Source of the DNA: Tachypleus tridentatus
Lineage: Eukaryota; Arthropoda; Merostomata; Xiphosura; Limulidae
Assembly (NCBI RefSeq): GCF_004210375.1
Contig: NC_134833.1
Location: forward strand, 47,300,782-47,364,781
Length of the DNA stretch: 64,000 nucleotides
Reading direction: 5' to 3'
This document shows positions 34,880 to 48,426 of the stretch, piece after piece. A program made the translations under genes and the position numbers. The notes beneath the pieces were generated by a model that saw nothing but the letters and a program-made list of their open reading frames with translations, did no database searches and had not been told where the DNA came from. Each line of letters begins with the position of its first letter. Within the stretch, counting starts at the first letter, position 1.

Positions 34880-34909
34880 TTGATAAAGACTTCGTTAAAA
34901 GTCGAAACG
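34880..34909 (+). ncRNA. Hammerhead-like relic (mutated core)
   Basis: TTGATAA (two changes from CTGATGA), one A, hairpin GACTT-CGTTAA-AAGTC, then GAAACG. The layout is the same as at 29915, including the single extra base before the hairpin. The core changes at conserved positions argue against activity. No PLE protein remnant is seen next to it. Confidence 0.4.
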
Positions 34910-36499
34910 CTCTACAGTGGCGCTATTTCTTTTAAGAAATGTGCTCGTAAATAGTTCAATTTGATAAATTGTTTTCCATTTTTTGGGTCGCTTTTAATTG
35001 TTTATACGATTCTAGACATATAACATTAGATTATTAATTTACAATAATAAATACTCTCGGTATAATTTTTGTTTCTTATAAGCAAGTGTATTATTAACAT
35101 TCAAAGGTTAAATTCAAATGACTTGTGTATTTATTTAAATTATCAAAATCCCCAAGCAAATAATGTTTATATCGCCTAAAATTAAAATATTTGTTCAAAC
35201 TGATCAACGGTTGTAAAAGTCACTTTTACAAATCCCATTGTAAATAACACGTGTTATTTCAGCTTTAGTTTTTATTTATTATTATATTTTCTTTTTAAAT
35301 TCTGTATATGGCAATAAGCATTTTTGTTTGGTTTTTAATTTGTGAAAACCTCACATGATATTTTTTTATATTTTTATAAAATGTTTATTTTAGTTTACGT
35401 TTTGTTCAATATTTATTTTAAATTTCTCACGTCTCTGTTAACAACAAGAAAAACCCCTAGCTGATGCTACATGCTTAATAACTAACAGTTCATTTTTTAA
35501 CTTGCTGAATTAGAACACAATTTTAAGGACACGTAAAGGTTTACGATAAATCCTAGTTTCCAACTTATTCTTGCTTTCCTCAAAAATAAGCTGTTATCAT
35601 GACGCCACACCAAAAATCGTGTGATAAAGTTCGCGAAAATGTCAACTTAGGTTTACATGCAAATTATACTGCACATATCATCCAGTTGGATAAACAGTTA
35701 TTTTCAACTGAATAATGTGACTGCTACAAATATTAAAGAAACCTTTAAAGTAGTTAACCTCAGCAAAAAACAACTTGTTTTTAAATAAGAATGAAGGGTT
35801 AGAAAATTATAAAGCATCTTCTTTTTATCAATGGTGGATTAGTAGTCACGTGATCATGTTTGTTTTTGTACTTATATCGCACACAGTAATTGTTTTTCAC
35901 ACTTCTGAAGATAACTGGTCTTATTTGAATGAAATAATATTTAGTTAGAAGCCATGCCCTTAGAGTTAGCAGAACCTAATTAACAATAATAATCCTTATT
36001 CAAATATGAAACAAATGTTTTACGTATATAAGTTTTCTCCTTCAACCAGTTTCTGGTATCAAAATATTAAATTATGTTGTTTCAAGAATATTACACTATA
36101 ATAAAACTTCAGAAACGTTCCTGTAATTACGTTTTCAGAAACAAATACATTTGAATGTATATTCTTCAGCTTGTTTTCATACATATCTTAAGTGCTGAAG
36201 ATAAGCGTAAGTACCATAGAATGCGACAATAAAATTTACATTTTAAGATAATTATTTATAACATGTATACAGTATTTTGTAATAAACCATACTTCTTGAT
36301 TTGTTTTAAAGCTTCCATTTTAATTTTCTGTTTGTTAGTGAAGTGAACTTTGTAACTTGAAGAAGAAAATTGTATAAAATATTAATATATTTCTGGTTAC
36401 TAAATTAAAAAATGTACAGCATGTAGATATAGCATTCGGTATTTATCATATGAAGAGCACCTTATATGATACATGGGTTAAGCAGCCAAGTTGAAGAGA
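34910..36499. other. Unassigned AT-rich DNA
   Basis: Nothing recognised. Confidence 0.5.
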
Positions 36500-36690
36500 C
36501 GAAGCCTCAAGCATAGCTGTCCCTAATTTATAATATTAAGAAATGGAGATAAAATAGTCATAAGTATTCGCAGCTTACACGGCTACTATTAAGCGAATAG
36601 CGTAATTAATTGTCACTTTTATAACACGCCCCCAGCTGATAGTGTGAAGAGTTTGTAACCCCACATACGGGGTTTGACAGGTACTAGGCC
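36500..36690 (-). repeat. SINE-A-related, strongly diverged
   Basis: agctgtccctaatttataa and aacacgcccccagctgata in the right order and spacing; the remainder is eroded. Confidence 0.5.
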
Positions 36691-36905
36691 ACGCCTGTAG
36701 ATATAGTTAAGAAACAATTGGAAATTTTATTTTTGATAATTGTTCTTTTTGTAAAATATGCAAAATACCATGTTCTTTAACAATATCTTACATAATCGGT
36801 TATATCAGGTTGAACAATGAAATAAGAAAAATAAATATCAAAATTTTGGTATTGATCAAAATACATTACGGCATTAAATTTGATGTTATTTGCATTTCGA
36901 AAGGA

Positions 36906-37182
36906 TTTGTTTGTTTTAGCATTTTGCGCAAAGCTAAATTAAGGCTATTCGCTATTGGCTATCTCCAATTTAGCAGTGTAAGACTATAGGGTAGGCAGAT
37001 AGTTCACATCACCCATCGCCAACTCTTGATCTAATTGTTTACCAACGAATAGTTGGATTAATCATAACATTCTAATACCCCTACGGCTGCAAGGACGAGA
37101 ATGTTCAGTGTGACGGGGATTCGGACCCGCGGCCCTCATATTTACAAGTCGAACGCCTTAATCAACTGGCCATGCCTGGCCA
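36906..37182 (-). repeat. SINE-A, full-length
   Basis: TSD of 13 bp with one mismatch (catttcgaaagga at 36893, catttcaaaagga at 37183). B box (ggggattcggacccgcgg on plus) and head (ggccatgcctggcc) present. Confidence 0.93.
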
Positions 37183-37195
37183 CATTTCAAAAGGA

Positions 37196-38218
37196 ATATC
37201 AAGCACAATGGAAAAAAATATATTGATAAAACTTTGTAGAATGGACGGCAATTCTACACTTGTGTCTCCACAACAGGCAGTTGACGTCCATTCTATAAAG
37301 TTTCATCATGAATACTCTGCCTAAACAGTCTATTAAAGAATAACAAATATATTACTTAAAACAATATATTTTAAAGAAAGTACGTCCCGCAGCATTGTAT
37401 AAATAATAAAAAATAAGAGTTGTTTTTATAAAATAAAATAAAAGTTAGACTGTATGGTACATAAAGCAGAATAATTATAATTTTTAAAGATAATATTTAA
37501 GATACCATTTTATGTTTGTAAGATGTAAGGAAAAATATTCACTACATAATAGAAACGAAAAAAAATCTTAATATGTATATACATATGTATGTAATTAGAA
37601 TAAGTAATTATGTTAGTCTACCTAACGATTTATCGGTAAGTCAGACTTCTGTCGCTGATAAAGACCCGATGTTTTGACTGTCGTGCTCTGCAGCAAACAA
37701 AGTTCGCTCTGTATGTTTACTTACAAACACAAACTAGAAGTGTTAGACATCACCAATATACGACATTCTTAAGAAAAGTTTTATTTTTTCTTCGCTTTTA
37801 ATCCTCTTCTTTACAATACATAAAATAGTGAATGGTTATTTCAACAAAAAATTCCATTGTTTTTGTATTACATTCTTTAATAACTTACAATATTTTCCGT
37901 AACAAAAACACATATTCAGGTTAAATCATCTGTCAAATTTAATAATTTATGATCACTGAATAGAGAAAACAGTACTGGATCTAAATATATGTATGTATGT
38001 GTGTGTTTGTGTTACAAAGAAAGAAACCAGTGATTCTAAGAATTTTCTGTCTCATTTTTCTCTCGCTCTCTTTATATATATTTGGATTTTGTGACTTTTA
38101 GAACTGTAATGTATCTCTTAATAAATCATCACTTTTATGAAATTAGCTGCACCAATAAATCGTAAGTTGTGCAGTAGAATTATAAAATCATCAATATTTT
38201 AATATCTTGATAGTATGA
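37196..38218. other. Unassigned AT-rich DNA
   Basis: Just after the SINE, 37205-37320 holds two similar inverted pieces (aactttgtagaatggacg and gtccattctataaagtttc), a small imperfect hairpin. Nothing else seen. Confidence 0.5.
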
Positions 38219-38435
38219 CACGGCCTGGCGTGTCCAAATAGTTAAAGCACCCGTCTTCTAATCTGAGAGGCGCGTGTTCGAATCTCTGTCGCATCGAACA
38301 TGCTGTTTCTTGGTAAAAGAGGTGGTGGTGGGTGTTGATAACTAGTTACCATCCATCTTGTTTTACACCCCTACAGTAGAGACGGCTATCGCAGATAGCT
38401 TTTATGTAGTTTTGCGCGAAATTAAAAAATAAACA
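38219..38435 (+). repeat. SINE-A, internal deletion, plus orientation
   Basis: Head cacggcctggcgtgtcc, B box gtgttcgaatctctg, tail gttttgcgcgaaattaa. About 50 bp of the body between aacatgctg and cttggtaaaag is missing. Confidence 0.88.
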
Positions 38436-39886
38436 ATATGACGCATAGAATAAAAGTCGCCGTGTCTCATAGCATCTTACTTCATAGAACTACCTTTATA
38501 TATATTTATGATTATTTGTTTCCAGTATGTAATTTAAGCAGATTTTGCAATCAATCTAATGAATATGTTATTTACTTGTATTGAACGCAAATACAATATA
38601 GTATTACAATATAAACTAAAAACTTTGAATTCTACGAAACTGAAATACGTGTATTTTATTTTTGCCAACGAAAACATGATATTAATTAAAAATAATACTT
38701 AAAACAATTCCTTGGTTTGTGACTCTTTAATGGTACTTTATTTAAAACGATGTTTAATACTTTATTGTATTGCTAGGAATATTTATTTAATTTTACCTAT
38801 ATGAAATTGTAACGAAAAATATACACTTACATTATCTAGTTTAGCTCAGTAATGTTAATTATTTAACAGGAAAAAGAAAACATTGCTATGATATGCTTAT
38901 AGTGTTACAAAATATATTCATAATAACTTCTCATCAAAGTAAGTTAATTGTATATAAATCAAAACAACAAGAACAAAAAAAACACTCGACGATTCCCAAC
39001 CATATTCAAACTGAAAGTTACCTACATCTAATCCCAAATATTAACTTATTAAAGTGGTTCCCTGTCACACTAAAAAGCAATGTCATTTGATAGATGCATT
39101 TTAGCATACATTTTTCAATTTTTTTGTGGATATACTAAAATCTCCCCATGGACTGATACTCGCCTACAAACCAGCTGTTGGATACCTCTGATTTAGCTAA
39201 TTTTATGTATCAGTGTAGCTAAGAATACATAATATTATAAAAAAATCACATAATACATTATTACGAGCAGCAACAACTAATTCGCCAGTTGAGTGCATGA
39301 TGACAGTTTTTGTTTAAATCTTACAGTCAAATCTGAATTTTGTATGACTGAGTTCAAGTCTGTCATTATATTTTATGATAGTGCAAGTCGCAATGTTACG
39401 AATGCCATTATTTTAACAAGAAGTAAAATTTGTTTTTTACTTTATATCAACTCCTTGAGTTTTCCTTCTTTAGAACTATAAATCAATGTGATCTCCACGA
39501 CTGGTTCTGTGATACATGCTTTTCTCCTACGAGTAAGGTGATGTCTAGAAGATGACTTTATACACTTGTTATAATTGTGCTTTGCGAATAGGTAATAACA
39601 TCTAGGAAACTGAAGTATCTTTAATACTTGTTGAGTATTAAACAGCATATATTTATTTATAAACTGTTCAAAGGAATTGTTTACTGATCCAAAGATGGAT
39701 ACTATTTGTATGAGCGGCATGCATTCCTGTGGTCGTTCGATTAGCTATAGAACTGTAGTATACTGCTGTAGTTTTATTTCAGTTGTTCCAGTAATATCGT
39801 TGAAATTCTTCTGTCACGCTTAAGTTCATTAGGCTAAATTTTAATTTTAATGTCAAAAGTAGAATGTATTGTGCGTATGTGTGTGT
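38436..39886. other. Unassigned AT-rich DNA
   Basis: Open frames at 38893-39090, 39293-39481 and 39442-39720 (minus) are of chance length and unrelated to known families as far as I can tell. Confidence 0.45.
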
Positions 39887-39940
39887 TTCTTATAGCAAAG
39901 CCACATCGAGCTGTGTGCTGAATCCACCGAGGAGGATTTA
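39887..39940 (-). repeat. SINE-B2 fragment
   Basis: ttcttatagcaaagccacat and ctgaatccaccgagga match the tail side of SINE-B2; the head is missing. Confidence 0.5.
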
Positions 39941-40440
39941 TTGTAAGATGTATGTATCGGTGACACTTAGAGTAGTTATAACATTTTTTTATGTATGTGA
40001 CATCTTTCATAATAACAACGTATTTTCCTTTGTCTAAAGGTTTTGTTACTTTTTAATTCTTCAAAGAACATTATGTTTCTCTGGTGTAGTATTGAGTTTT
40101 TCAGTACAGTCTAGCATTGTTGTAGTGACGTTTACTAAATGACATTTTAAGCGAACAACACAACTTCCAAACGCCTCAGGAACTTCAGAACGTTGTACTG
40201 TAGAGATGTCAAACGGATATTTTAATTTATATTGGCCCTTACTTTCTGAAATAGAGGCATATAATCTGAAAAAAATCTGGTATACGTCATTAGAATGGAT
40301 TAATAATCGAGTTAATGTTATTATGGAACGAGAGGGCCAAGAATGTAGTTATCAATAAAAATCCAATTTTCACTTGAAATTAACACTAATATCAAAATTG
40401 AAACAACAAGAAATACTTAGTGTTAATCGTGAAGAAAGTT

Positions 40441-40550
40441 TTATTTAGAGCAAAACCACCGTAGGCTATGTGCTGGGTCCATCTCGGGGAATCGAACCTT
40501 CGATTGTAGTTTTTTAACTCCGTAAACATGAAGCTATTGCACAAAGTGAC
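40441..40550 (-). repeat. SINE-B2 copy
   Basis: ttagagcaaaaccaccg, gggtccatctcggggaatcg and the B box (aatcgaacctt on plus). The head is diverged. Confidence 0.55.
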
Positions 40551-41722
40551 TAATCTTGTAGTAAGTGACAGAGCATTAGTTATAACTTTGTTTTGTTATT
40601 CTATCTACAGGTAAACTTAAATTATGTTTCATTTATACAAATGTACGTACTCATTTAGGTGGTCTGCCTTCATTGATTATAAAACAATCTCTTTCTTGTT
40701 TAATATTATTTAATCCACCCACTATAATCTTTAAATCTACTTTACATTTTCACATGTAAAGCAAATATCTATCACGCCAATTAGCGGCTATAACGCTGCG
40801 TCACAGAGAGTGCTAATAGTAAACAAAAAAACAAAACAAAAAAGCACACGCACAAAAAGTAATATTTATGGATAACAATAGCGTATTAAGCGAGAAACTA
40901 AATTCGTTTGATTATCTGTTAAATATAAATCTTATTTTGTGGATAACCTTGCTTGTTTGTCTTGTCTGCCTGTCTCTGAATATTATAATCTAGGAATTTC
41001 GGCTTTTCCATATAATTTAGTTTTTTTCATGTTTTCCTCAGAAATTGTGCGCCACAATCCACTAAGAGCTGTAAAATTAGCTGTTCCTAATTTTGATTTA
41101 CAAAATAACGGGAGACCCCCCACTTTAAAAACCGTGTTTTGGTACCCGTGGTGGCCCTTTGTGTAACTTTGTTCTTAATACCAAACAGCAACAACAAACA
41201 GCAACAAATGACGGGATAATCAACTACTTTATATTCTTTAACTTTGATTTTGTTTGTTCTATCTCTTCTGTGCTCGTATTTGATTATCAATGTGACTCTT
41301 TGGTTTCTTTTATGTGTTTATAAATGGTTTCCCTCTCACAAAGAGATACAGCGTCCATCAAAATCAAACGAATAGCTCGACGTGAAAAAGATCCATGCTT
41401 GCTCGCCAAATTGTTGTCAGCAGTGATTAATCACCAAGGAAGTAAAAGAAAACGCAACGATTAGATATATACTTCATAGAATAATAAACAGAGTTTAAGC
41501 ATAGAGCCAAAAACAAATAACAAATAAAAGTTAAAGGATGTAAGTATCGTATCAGGATTGTTAACATAAAAAATTTCAACTTGTATAACCCAAAATAATA
41601 ATAGGGCGTAATTGTCTTTTACTTCAACACACGGAATATAAGCATAAAGTCAACAAGTAAAAAACATTAAATACTTCACATATATTCAAATCTCTTAATG
41701 TACGTTTTGTTGTTAGTTCCTT
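40551..41722. other. Unassigned AT-rich DNA
   Basis: A 75-codon open frame at 40939-41166 (plus) is not recognisable. Nothing else seen. Confidence 0.45.
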
Positions 41723-41733
41723 TCATTACAGTA

Positions 41734-41997
41734 GAGCCCGGCGTGGACAGGTTCTTAGAGGGTTGACTCGTAATTTGAGGGTCGCGAGTTCGAAACCCTG
41801 TCACACCAAACATGATCGCTCTCTACCGTGACGGTCAATCCCGCTATTCATTGGTAAAAGAGTAGCCCAAGAATTGGCGGTGAGTGGTGATGACTAGCTG
41901 TCTTCCCTCTAGTCTCACACCACTAAATTAAGGACAGCTAGAGCAGATAGCCCTCGTGTAGCTTTGCTCGAAATAAAAAAAACAACAACAAACAACA
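41734..41997 (+). repeat. SINE-A, full-length, plus orientation
   Basis: Head gagcccggcgtggacaggtt, B box gagttcgaaaccc, tail aaaacaacaacaaacaaca. TSD of 11 bp with one mismatch (tcattacagta at 41723, tcatcacagta at 41998). It is the last SINE-A copy in the window. Confidence 0.93.
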
Positions 41998-42008
41998 TCA
42001 TCACAGTA

Positions 42009-45000
42009 AATAGTGTGAGTTTATATCCTTCAATTTTCAGTTTTTTATTTATTCTTTTCGTTCTATGTTTACTTTGGATTGTCAATGTGAGTCTTGTACA
42101 GTTTGTTTTCTATGTACATTAACATTTATTATAAAAACAATTCTAGAAATTACGTTTTCCCTGTTTCCTTTATAAATCGAATTTGTGGTTATGGATTTCT
42201 AATAATAACTGTGCAAAATAAAATTAGAATTTTAAAACTAACCGGCACTTGGTGATGATGTGGGATAAATGGACAGAGCAGAAACTCAAATGATTCAGGT
42301 TCGTCGTGAACAATTTTGAGCTACTGTCTAAGAGAAAAGGCATACAACAACAGCTGTTGTTACAATCTACTCACGTTCTCAACTTCATTTCTTTGAGCCG
42401 AAGCCTGACAAGCTAATCATGCCTATGCCCTGTGTAACAGAATCTTAAGTGTAATTTAACATTGTTGAAATTTTAACGAATTTTTATTGATCATTTTGTT
42501 TCAATTCAATTTATCAGTTCAAGTATTTTTAAATACACATACTTCATCTATATAAATAGTATACTTGAGTTTGTGCGGAACTTTTCTTGCAGTCCCGCAG
42601 TGACAAGTGGTATATCTTCGACTTAAACCTCTAAACACTGGGTTTCATTAAAACTGATAGACAGAGCACAATTAGCCCATTGTGAAGCTTCCAGAGAAAA
42701 ACAACAAAACTTTCATTGCACATTTGTTGATCAAACTTTACAAATCTCGTATTCTTAGAAAGGCCTTTGTCCATGGTTCCAGATTGCATATTGTTTTTTT
42801 TTTTCCATTTAAAGCCACCTTGTTTATGTTTTTTGTTTACTCAAAGATTTTAACTCAACGATATGCTACACAACGATATGCTACACAATGATACAATTTC
42901 ATTGCTATCACATAATGACTGCTTTTGACTGGCTTTGATTTAATCTTTGTTGTTTTTTCTTTTTAATTTACAAAGTATTCCACACATACACACACACAAA
43001 CATTTAACCTACGTATAATTTCCTAAGAAAATTAAAATTACTGTAAATGCAAATTCTATTGGATTTCTCAACGTATTTAGGCGCCACTTTTGAAAACCAT
43101 ATGCTCATCACTTTGTGAACACAGATTCAATTATTCCTACATATATCAGGTATGTTTGCCTTAATACAACTTTAAATTGACTTTACTTTGCAATAACTTA
43201 ACTTTGGTTCGTTTCATAGACTGTTAGAAACATCTTTTCTCTACTTTTTCTTCACTACAGGTTTTATTTTTTGTTTTTGTGAGTTTTTAACATACGTACA
43301 GATAGTTTTATTAAATACAATTACGTACACGTGGGTTTGTTTGTCTGACTTCGTGAATTTTTTTTCCAAATAAACCAGGATTTATCTATCTAACAAATGG
43401 TGTGTGCAAAAAGGCGTAACTTAAATGGCGTTTTTAAAAACGATAGAATAAGGAACATTCAAGCGAAGTGTATGAAATCTACTGCAAACTGTTTGCATGT
43501 CGTGGCTGATAGAAAATAAAGGGGTTGAATGCACAGGGACAAGAAATAAAAATTATGAAATATATCAAAGTGTATTAAAATCTGCAATGAACGTTTTCTT
43601 GCTATTTTTTATTTTTTGTAAAGTGCATAATGATTTATTTCATTCAAATTCTCTCTTTTAATAATGCTAAATTTCCTTTGAAAGGAAATTTTTACTGAAA
43701 GTAATAGATGTTTTTAGCAGACACTTGAAGAAATAGGCCTAGTAACGAATAATCAGTTCTATCTAAAGCAGAGATTATTTTGGACTTAATCATCTTAGGT
43801 TCGAAAAGTTTGAAAAGAATAAGAAAACTAGAGAGTCGTATAAGTTCAAATTAGAGCATACATAACACTGAAGTATCGATAGAACGTGGACTCGAACGCG
43901 TAAGACTCATTTCTAGTCTCAATCTGTGAGTTCTTTTTTTTTTTTTTCATTTGAAAAAAATACCTTATCTGATCATTGACTTCTTTTAGAACTTTTAGAA
44001 TAAAGTAAGAAAACTGTAAACTGTTCCGTAATAAGATAGAAAATAATTTTGTCTTTCAATGAAAGTGTCAGAATATAAAACAAAATATTGTAATGAGTTT
44101 TATATAAATTCCAACATTCACTTTTTTATTTCAATACGTTCACAAAAGAATAGGAAACATAATTGCTCAGTTGTTAAAGTTCAAACTGTTTGGGAGACGT
44201 CATGAAACATTTAGTATGTGATTTGAAAAAAAGAAAGAAAGAACTAAACACAGATGAAAACTGACAAAAAAACAAAACTCTACAAAAGCAAATTGGACAA
44301 AATAACTAAAAACATTTTTAGAACTTTCGAAGATGCAATCAAAAGGAATAGTTGAGATTATTTTCTCTGTAAGTCTTTGTAAAGTATTCCCTATAGTGAC
44401 CAACTATAATCAAGTGTATTGGTCACTGAAATACTTATTTTATCGCTAATCTAGCATTTTTAGTGGAACTCGTGTATGTTGACAGAAAATCAGAGAAAAT
44501 CCAAGTGTAAATAATAATAAAAACAAAACAACAATCAATATTTACTAAACAACAATTTCTTAGATAAGATATAGTTAATATGTTTGAAGGTTTTGTTATA
44601 TTTTTGTAGCACTTGAAAAAATAGATAGAATATATCCATCTAGGAAAATGATTTTATGGTATATTATGAAACACGTCTACGTATAGCGTTTAGTTATTTC
44701 CTGCTTTTTACACGTGGTTATTATTACTGGTTAAAGAAAACATCAACTGTTGCAAGAAAATCAAAACATTTCTCGGAAGTTTATGTTCGTTTTCCGAGCG
44801 AACTGCGTCGTGGATTATGTTCATTATTTCTGTCACCGAATCCAGCCTCGATTTTATAGTTTTGTATTCACCAAGAGAACTATAAGAGATACTTGAAAAT
44901 AGAATATGTAGTATTGTGAGCGTTTGTAATCCTTGTTAGAGATCTAGCTTATAAGGAAATTATTTTTCTTTAAATGTACGAGCAAGATCTTTTCTTTGTA

Positions 45001-45564
45001 AATATGTGCAAACTTTTCAGTTTGAAATAGGGGCGCAAGGTAGATGTGTCATATTTAAACAGTTAGAAAGATAAAAGCTCCCGTGAAGGAACGATTTATC
45101 ATTGTCCCACCAATCTTAGACGTTTGACATTTATTATATAAATTGTGTGCTGTTATGTTGACAAGGACATGTAACATTTATTATTTATAGATATCAATAG
45201 GAACTGAAGCAACTGTTATTGACATACTGGAATCCAGCAAAACTCATTACGAGAAATTGAGTTGCAACAATTAATTTGAAGCAAAGGCACAGAAAGTTTT
45301 TAAAGTATTGATGCGTTTTATATTTTACCAGGCAATTAACGTGCAACAAATACAAATCAATGTTCTGTATTATGCTAATTAGATTTCTCACAATACCATT
45401 TGTTAAAAATCTTGTATGTTTAACAGCGTTGTAAAACAAGTCTATAATACTTTATTATGAAGGGCAAGGTTAACAAAATACAGCTTTCATTTTAAAATGT
45501 ACACTGTGGAAAACAATTTCCACGTACTTTCTATATTAAGTAGTAGTCTGTGTAATTAATATCC
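42009..45564. other. SINE-A-free AT-rich DNA
   Basis: No supported gene or dispersed repeat. Contains a 15-bp unit (caacgatatgctaca) twice in tandem at 42856-42885, plus a partial third. Confidence 0.5.
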
Positions 45565-45860
45565 GAGAAACTTCCATACTTAAAGGTTTATCTGAGAAAC
45601 ATGCTGTTTCAAGTAATTTCTACAGTAAAAGGCAATCTTTGGCCTTACTAAAACATTAGCTCAGTATTTAACAACAATTTTGACAAGATCCCATAATTAA
45701 ATACTCTTAAGCAGCCTGTGGAGCATGTTGTTTATTTAACTTCCATAGTAAAAGATAGCGTATTGAACGTGCTGTCCGAGTAGTTTCAAAAACAAATGGC
45801 AGTTTGTGGACCATGCAACTCCCATATCAGAAGGCATTCTATAGAAAGTGATAATACAGT
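45565..45860. repeat. Degenerate minisatellite-like repeat
   Basis: Several loosely similar units share 'aacttccatagtaaaag', 'gcagcctgtgga.catg' and 'catgctgtttcaagtaa' in changing spacing. Units of roughly 45-50 bp are suggested but strongly diverged. Confidence 0.45.
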
Positions 45861-48426
45861 TTTCATTAGCTCTAATAATTTTGAGTTCTTGAAACTCCGA
45901 TGCTAAAGCAACATTGTTAGTCAATCTCAAAATTGATTAGATTATGTTTTTGGAAAAATAATGTTATTATTTACTATTTATTAAATACATTTGTAATTGT
46001 TAATATACTCGTGTGTTAATAATATCAATTATTATCATAGTTTTGTTTTACGTTTATATCATCGATTGACATAAACCTCTAACTTCTGGTTTAAACGTTG
46101 GTTTTATTTCTATTTGTATTATTTCAACTTCTTATTGAGTATAAGTAATTCATATTCTATACAATGAAATAACAAAGAGAATAGAGTTTTTGTGTCTTCA
46201 AGCTGTCCTCGGTATAGAAATTGAGTGTTTTGAAATCTTGTTTGAGTTATATTATTTGTTCTTCTCAGTATTGTGATGTTTCCTAGAATTAAAGGTTTAT
46301 GACAAGTTGTCTGGATGTGTTAGGCAATACTAAAAAATGTATTAGGTTTGTTTTGTGCGAATTCTTCTATGGTATGAAAAATTATATTGTAGTAGACGCG
46401 AAATGTATATTCCTTGAAACAGACAAGGTAAGTATGTTTAAATAACACAAACATCCTTTTGCATGTTTTTAATTGAATAAAATCTTTATGTCTAAAGACG
46501 TTTAGAAAATGCATCTATGTTGAAATTGTGATTATGCTTGTCAAAGAGATTTTATGTTTTGTCAGTATTTCTCTATATCGTTCTCTTAAGTACGAGATAA
46601 AATTATTAATAATTTTTCAGTAGAGTGAAGTATGATTTTTTCAGATATTTGACACTTTTTAGTGAATTATACAATAATTTCTTGTTACTAATGAACTTAT
46701 AAGTTCGATAGATTATTAATATTATTGAATCTTAAACTCATTAGAAATATAATTGTTAACACATTCATAAAACGTAGTAATTGTAGATTTATAATAACGC
46801 TAGCAAAACATTTCCTTTGTTTATTGTTATTGTACAAAGGCAACGAGAGATGGTAATTAAGGTATTCCGTCATACTCAACAGTAAATATGATATTAACAT
46901 AAATATTATTTCAAGTTTTAAGAAAAACTATGTTTCATACACATACCTTCAAAAATATATTGATTAAAACACAACTGACCATCATCCACATACTATCACT
47001 CATGATAAAAATAAAATTGCTATGGTTGGTACTATACTGGTTTTTATAAGTTACACTTAAGTTTTTTTTTTAATATCTAAACCATCAAGCTACGAGACAA
47101 TCACAAGCAACATAAAGTCGTCCTGGAAAGGTTTTTATTACAAGTACATTTTGTTATATGATGTCACCGAATACTGATCGCTTTTGTGGAAAGACATGTA
47201 ACAGCCTTTTCTGACACAGATTATCAAGTTTTGTCAGATCGAAGAACTGTAATTTTCAAGAAGTGGATATTCTTTGTATATAATGATATTGGAAAAGAAA
47301 TTAATATGGATGAACATAAGGCACGAGGTTTATCCACGCCATTACAGCCCATGTGCTACATCTTGTAATAGCTCTACACCGTGATTTCTGTTGAAGAGAC
47401 TATGAAGTCGAGAAACACCGCTTTTCACTGCTTACTTTCCATAATCCATACTATGAATAAGAAAGATGGTTTTTAACAGTCCGGTCAGCCATAAATTCAT
47501 GGATGCTACATTCAGAAACGTGACCAATATTTCTTTTTCCAAAATAAAATGAAAAATATTCTGATTCTTCGACTGCTTGAGTTAAGCTATATTTGAGTGG
47601 ATACGTGCTGGAAGCAACTTGTGAACTTGCTATATGTGTTACTTTTTCAGAACCATCTTGATTATGTTGCTCACTATTGCCTAAGGTAAGTGGACGAGAT
47701 TTACCATCGATCTTTGTGTTCGTGGATTCTCACTAACTTCAAGTTGCTGAAGTTTACCAATCACAGATCAGGTACGACTTGACGCTCATTTTCCGTCTCG
47801 TCCAAGTTTTCTCAAGTTGTTTCATTTTCCTTTGTCTACTATAACCAGAAGGGACACATCTGTTTTGGAATTCTAAAACCTTGATGTGAAAACATCTTTA
47901 TAACCTGAATGTATTAAGATTTTGCTTTTAAAAGGCTGTTACACAACATTTCGAAAAATGTGCGTTTTCGGTGACACTAAACGTCTCATATATAACGTCA
48001 TGAAACCAATTATTTTTCGCTTTCAAATTGATTTAACTAGAGTGACGAGATTTGTAATACATTAACAAGCACTCGTGAATATACCGATTGTGTTCCCGTT
48101 ACAAAAATAAAATATTTCCTCGGAAAGACGAAAGATGAGGTAAGAAGAAATAGCACTTGTATAAGTACATTTTTACAAGAAAAACCCTAAATATTAAATT
48201 CAGTAGGTGTTTCAATATTACGAAACTATAAGTTATTTTAAAAAATTTAAAAATCATAATGTGTTAATATTTAAGATAATATTGTATATTTGTAATAAAA
48301 TAGTTAATGTTTACTTTTCATGACCATTTAATCTAAATATTTTGATGTAATTCGTAATATTTGGATAACAGCGGAATAATAGGTGAAAAATAATCGCTTA
48401 CGGAAGTCTTTCGTATAATCAACGAT
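45861..48426. other. Unassigned AT-rich DNA
   Basis: Chance-size open frames only (up to 67 codons). No repeat family recognised. Confidence 0.5.

Noticed and set aside
35895..35935. ctgaagataactgg as a hammerhead core
   Set aside because: The sequence after it cannot form stem II and the GAAA is not in position.
2341..41997. tRNA genes suggested by A- and B-box sequences
   Set aside because: The boxes occur only in SINE heads that continue into SINE bodies and do not fold into complete tRNAs.
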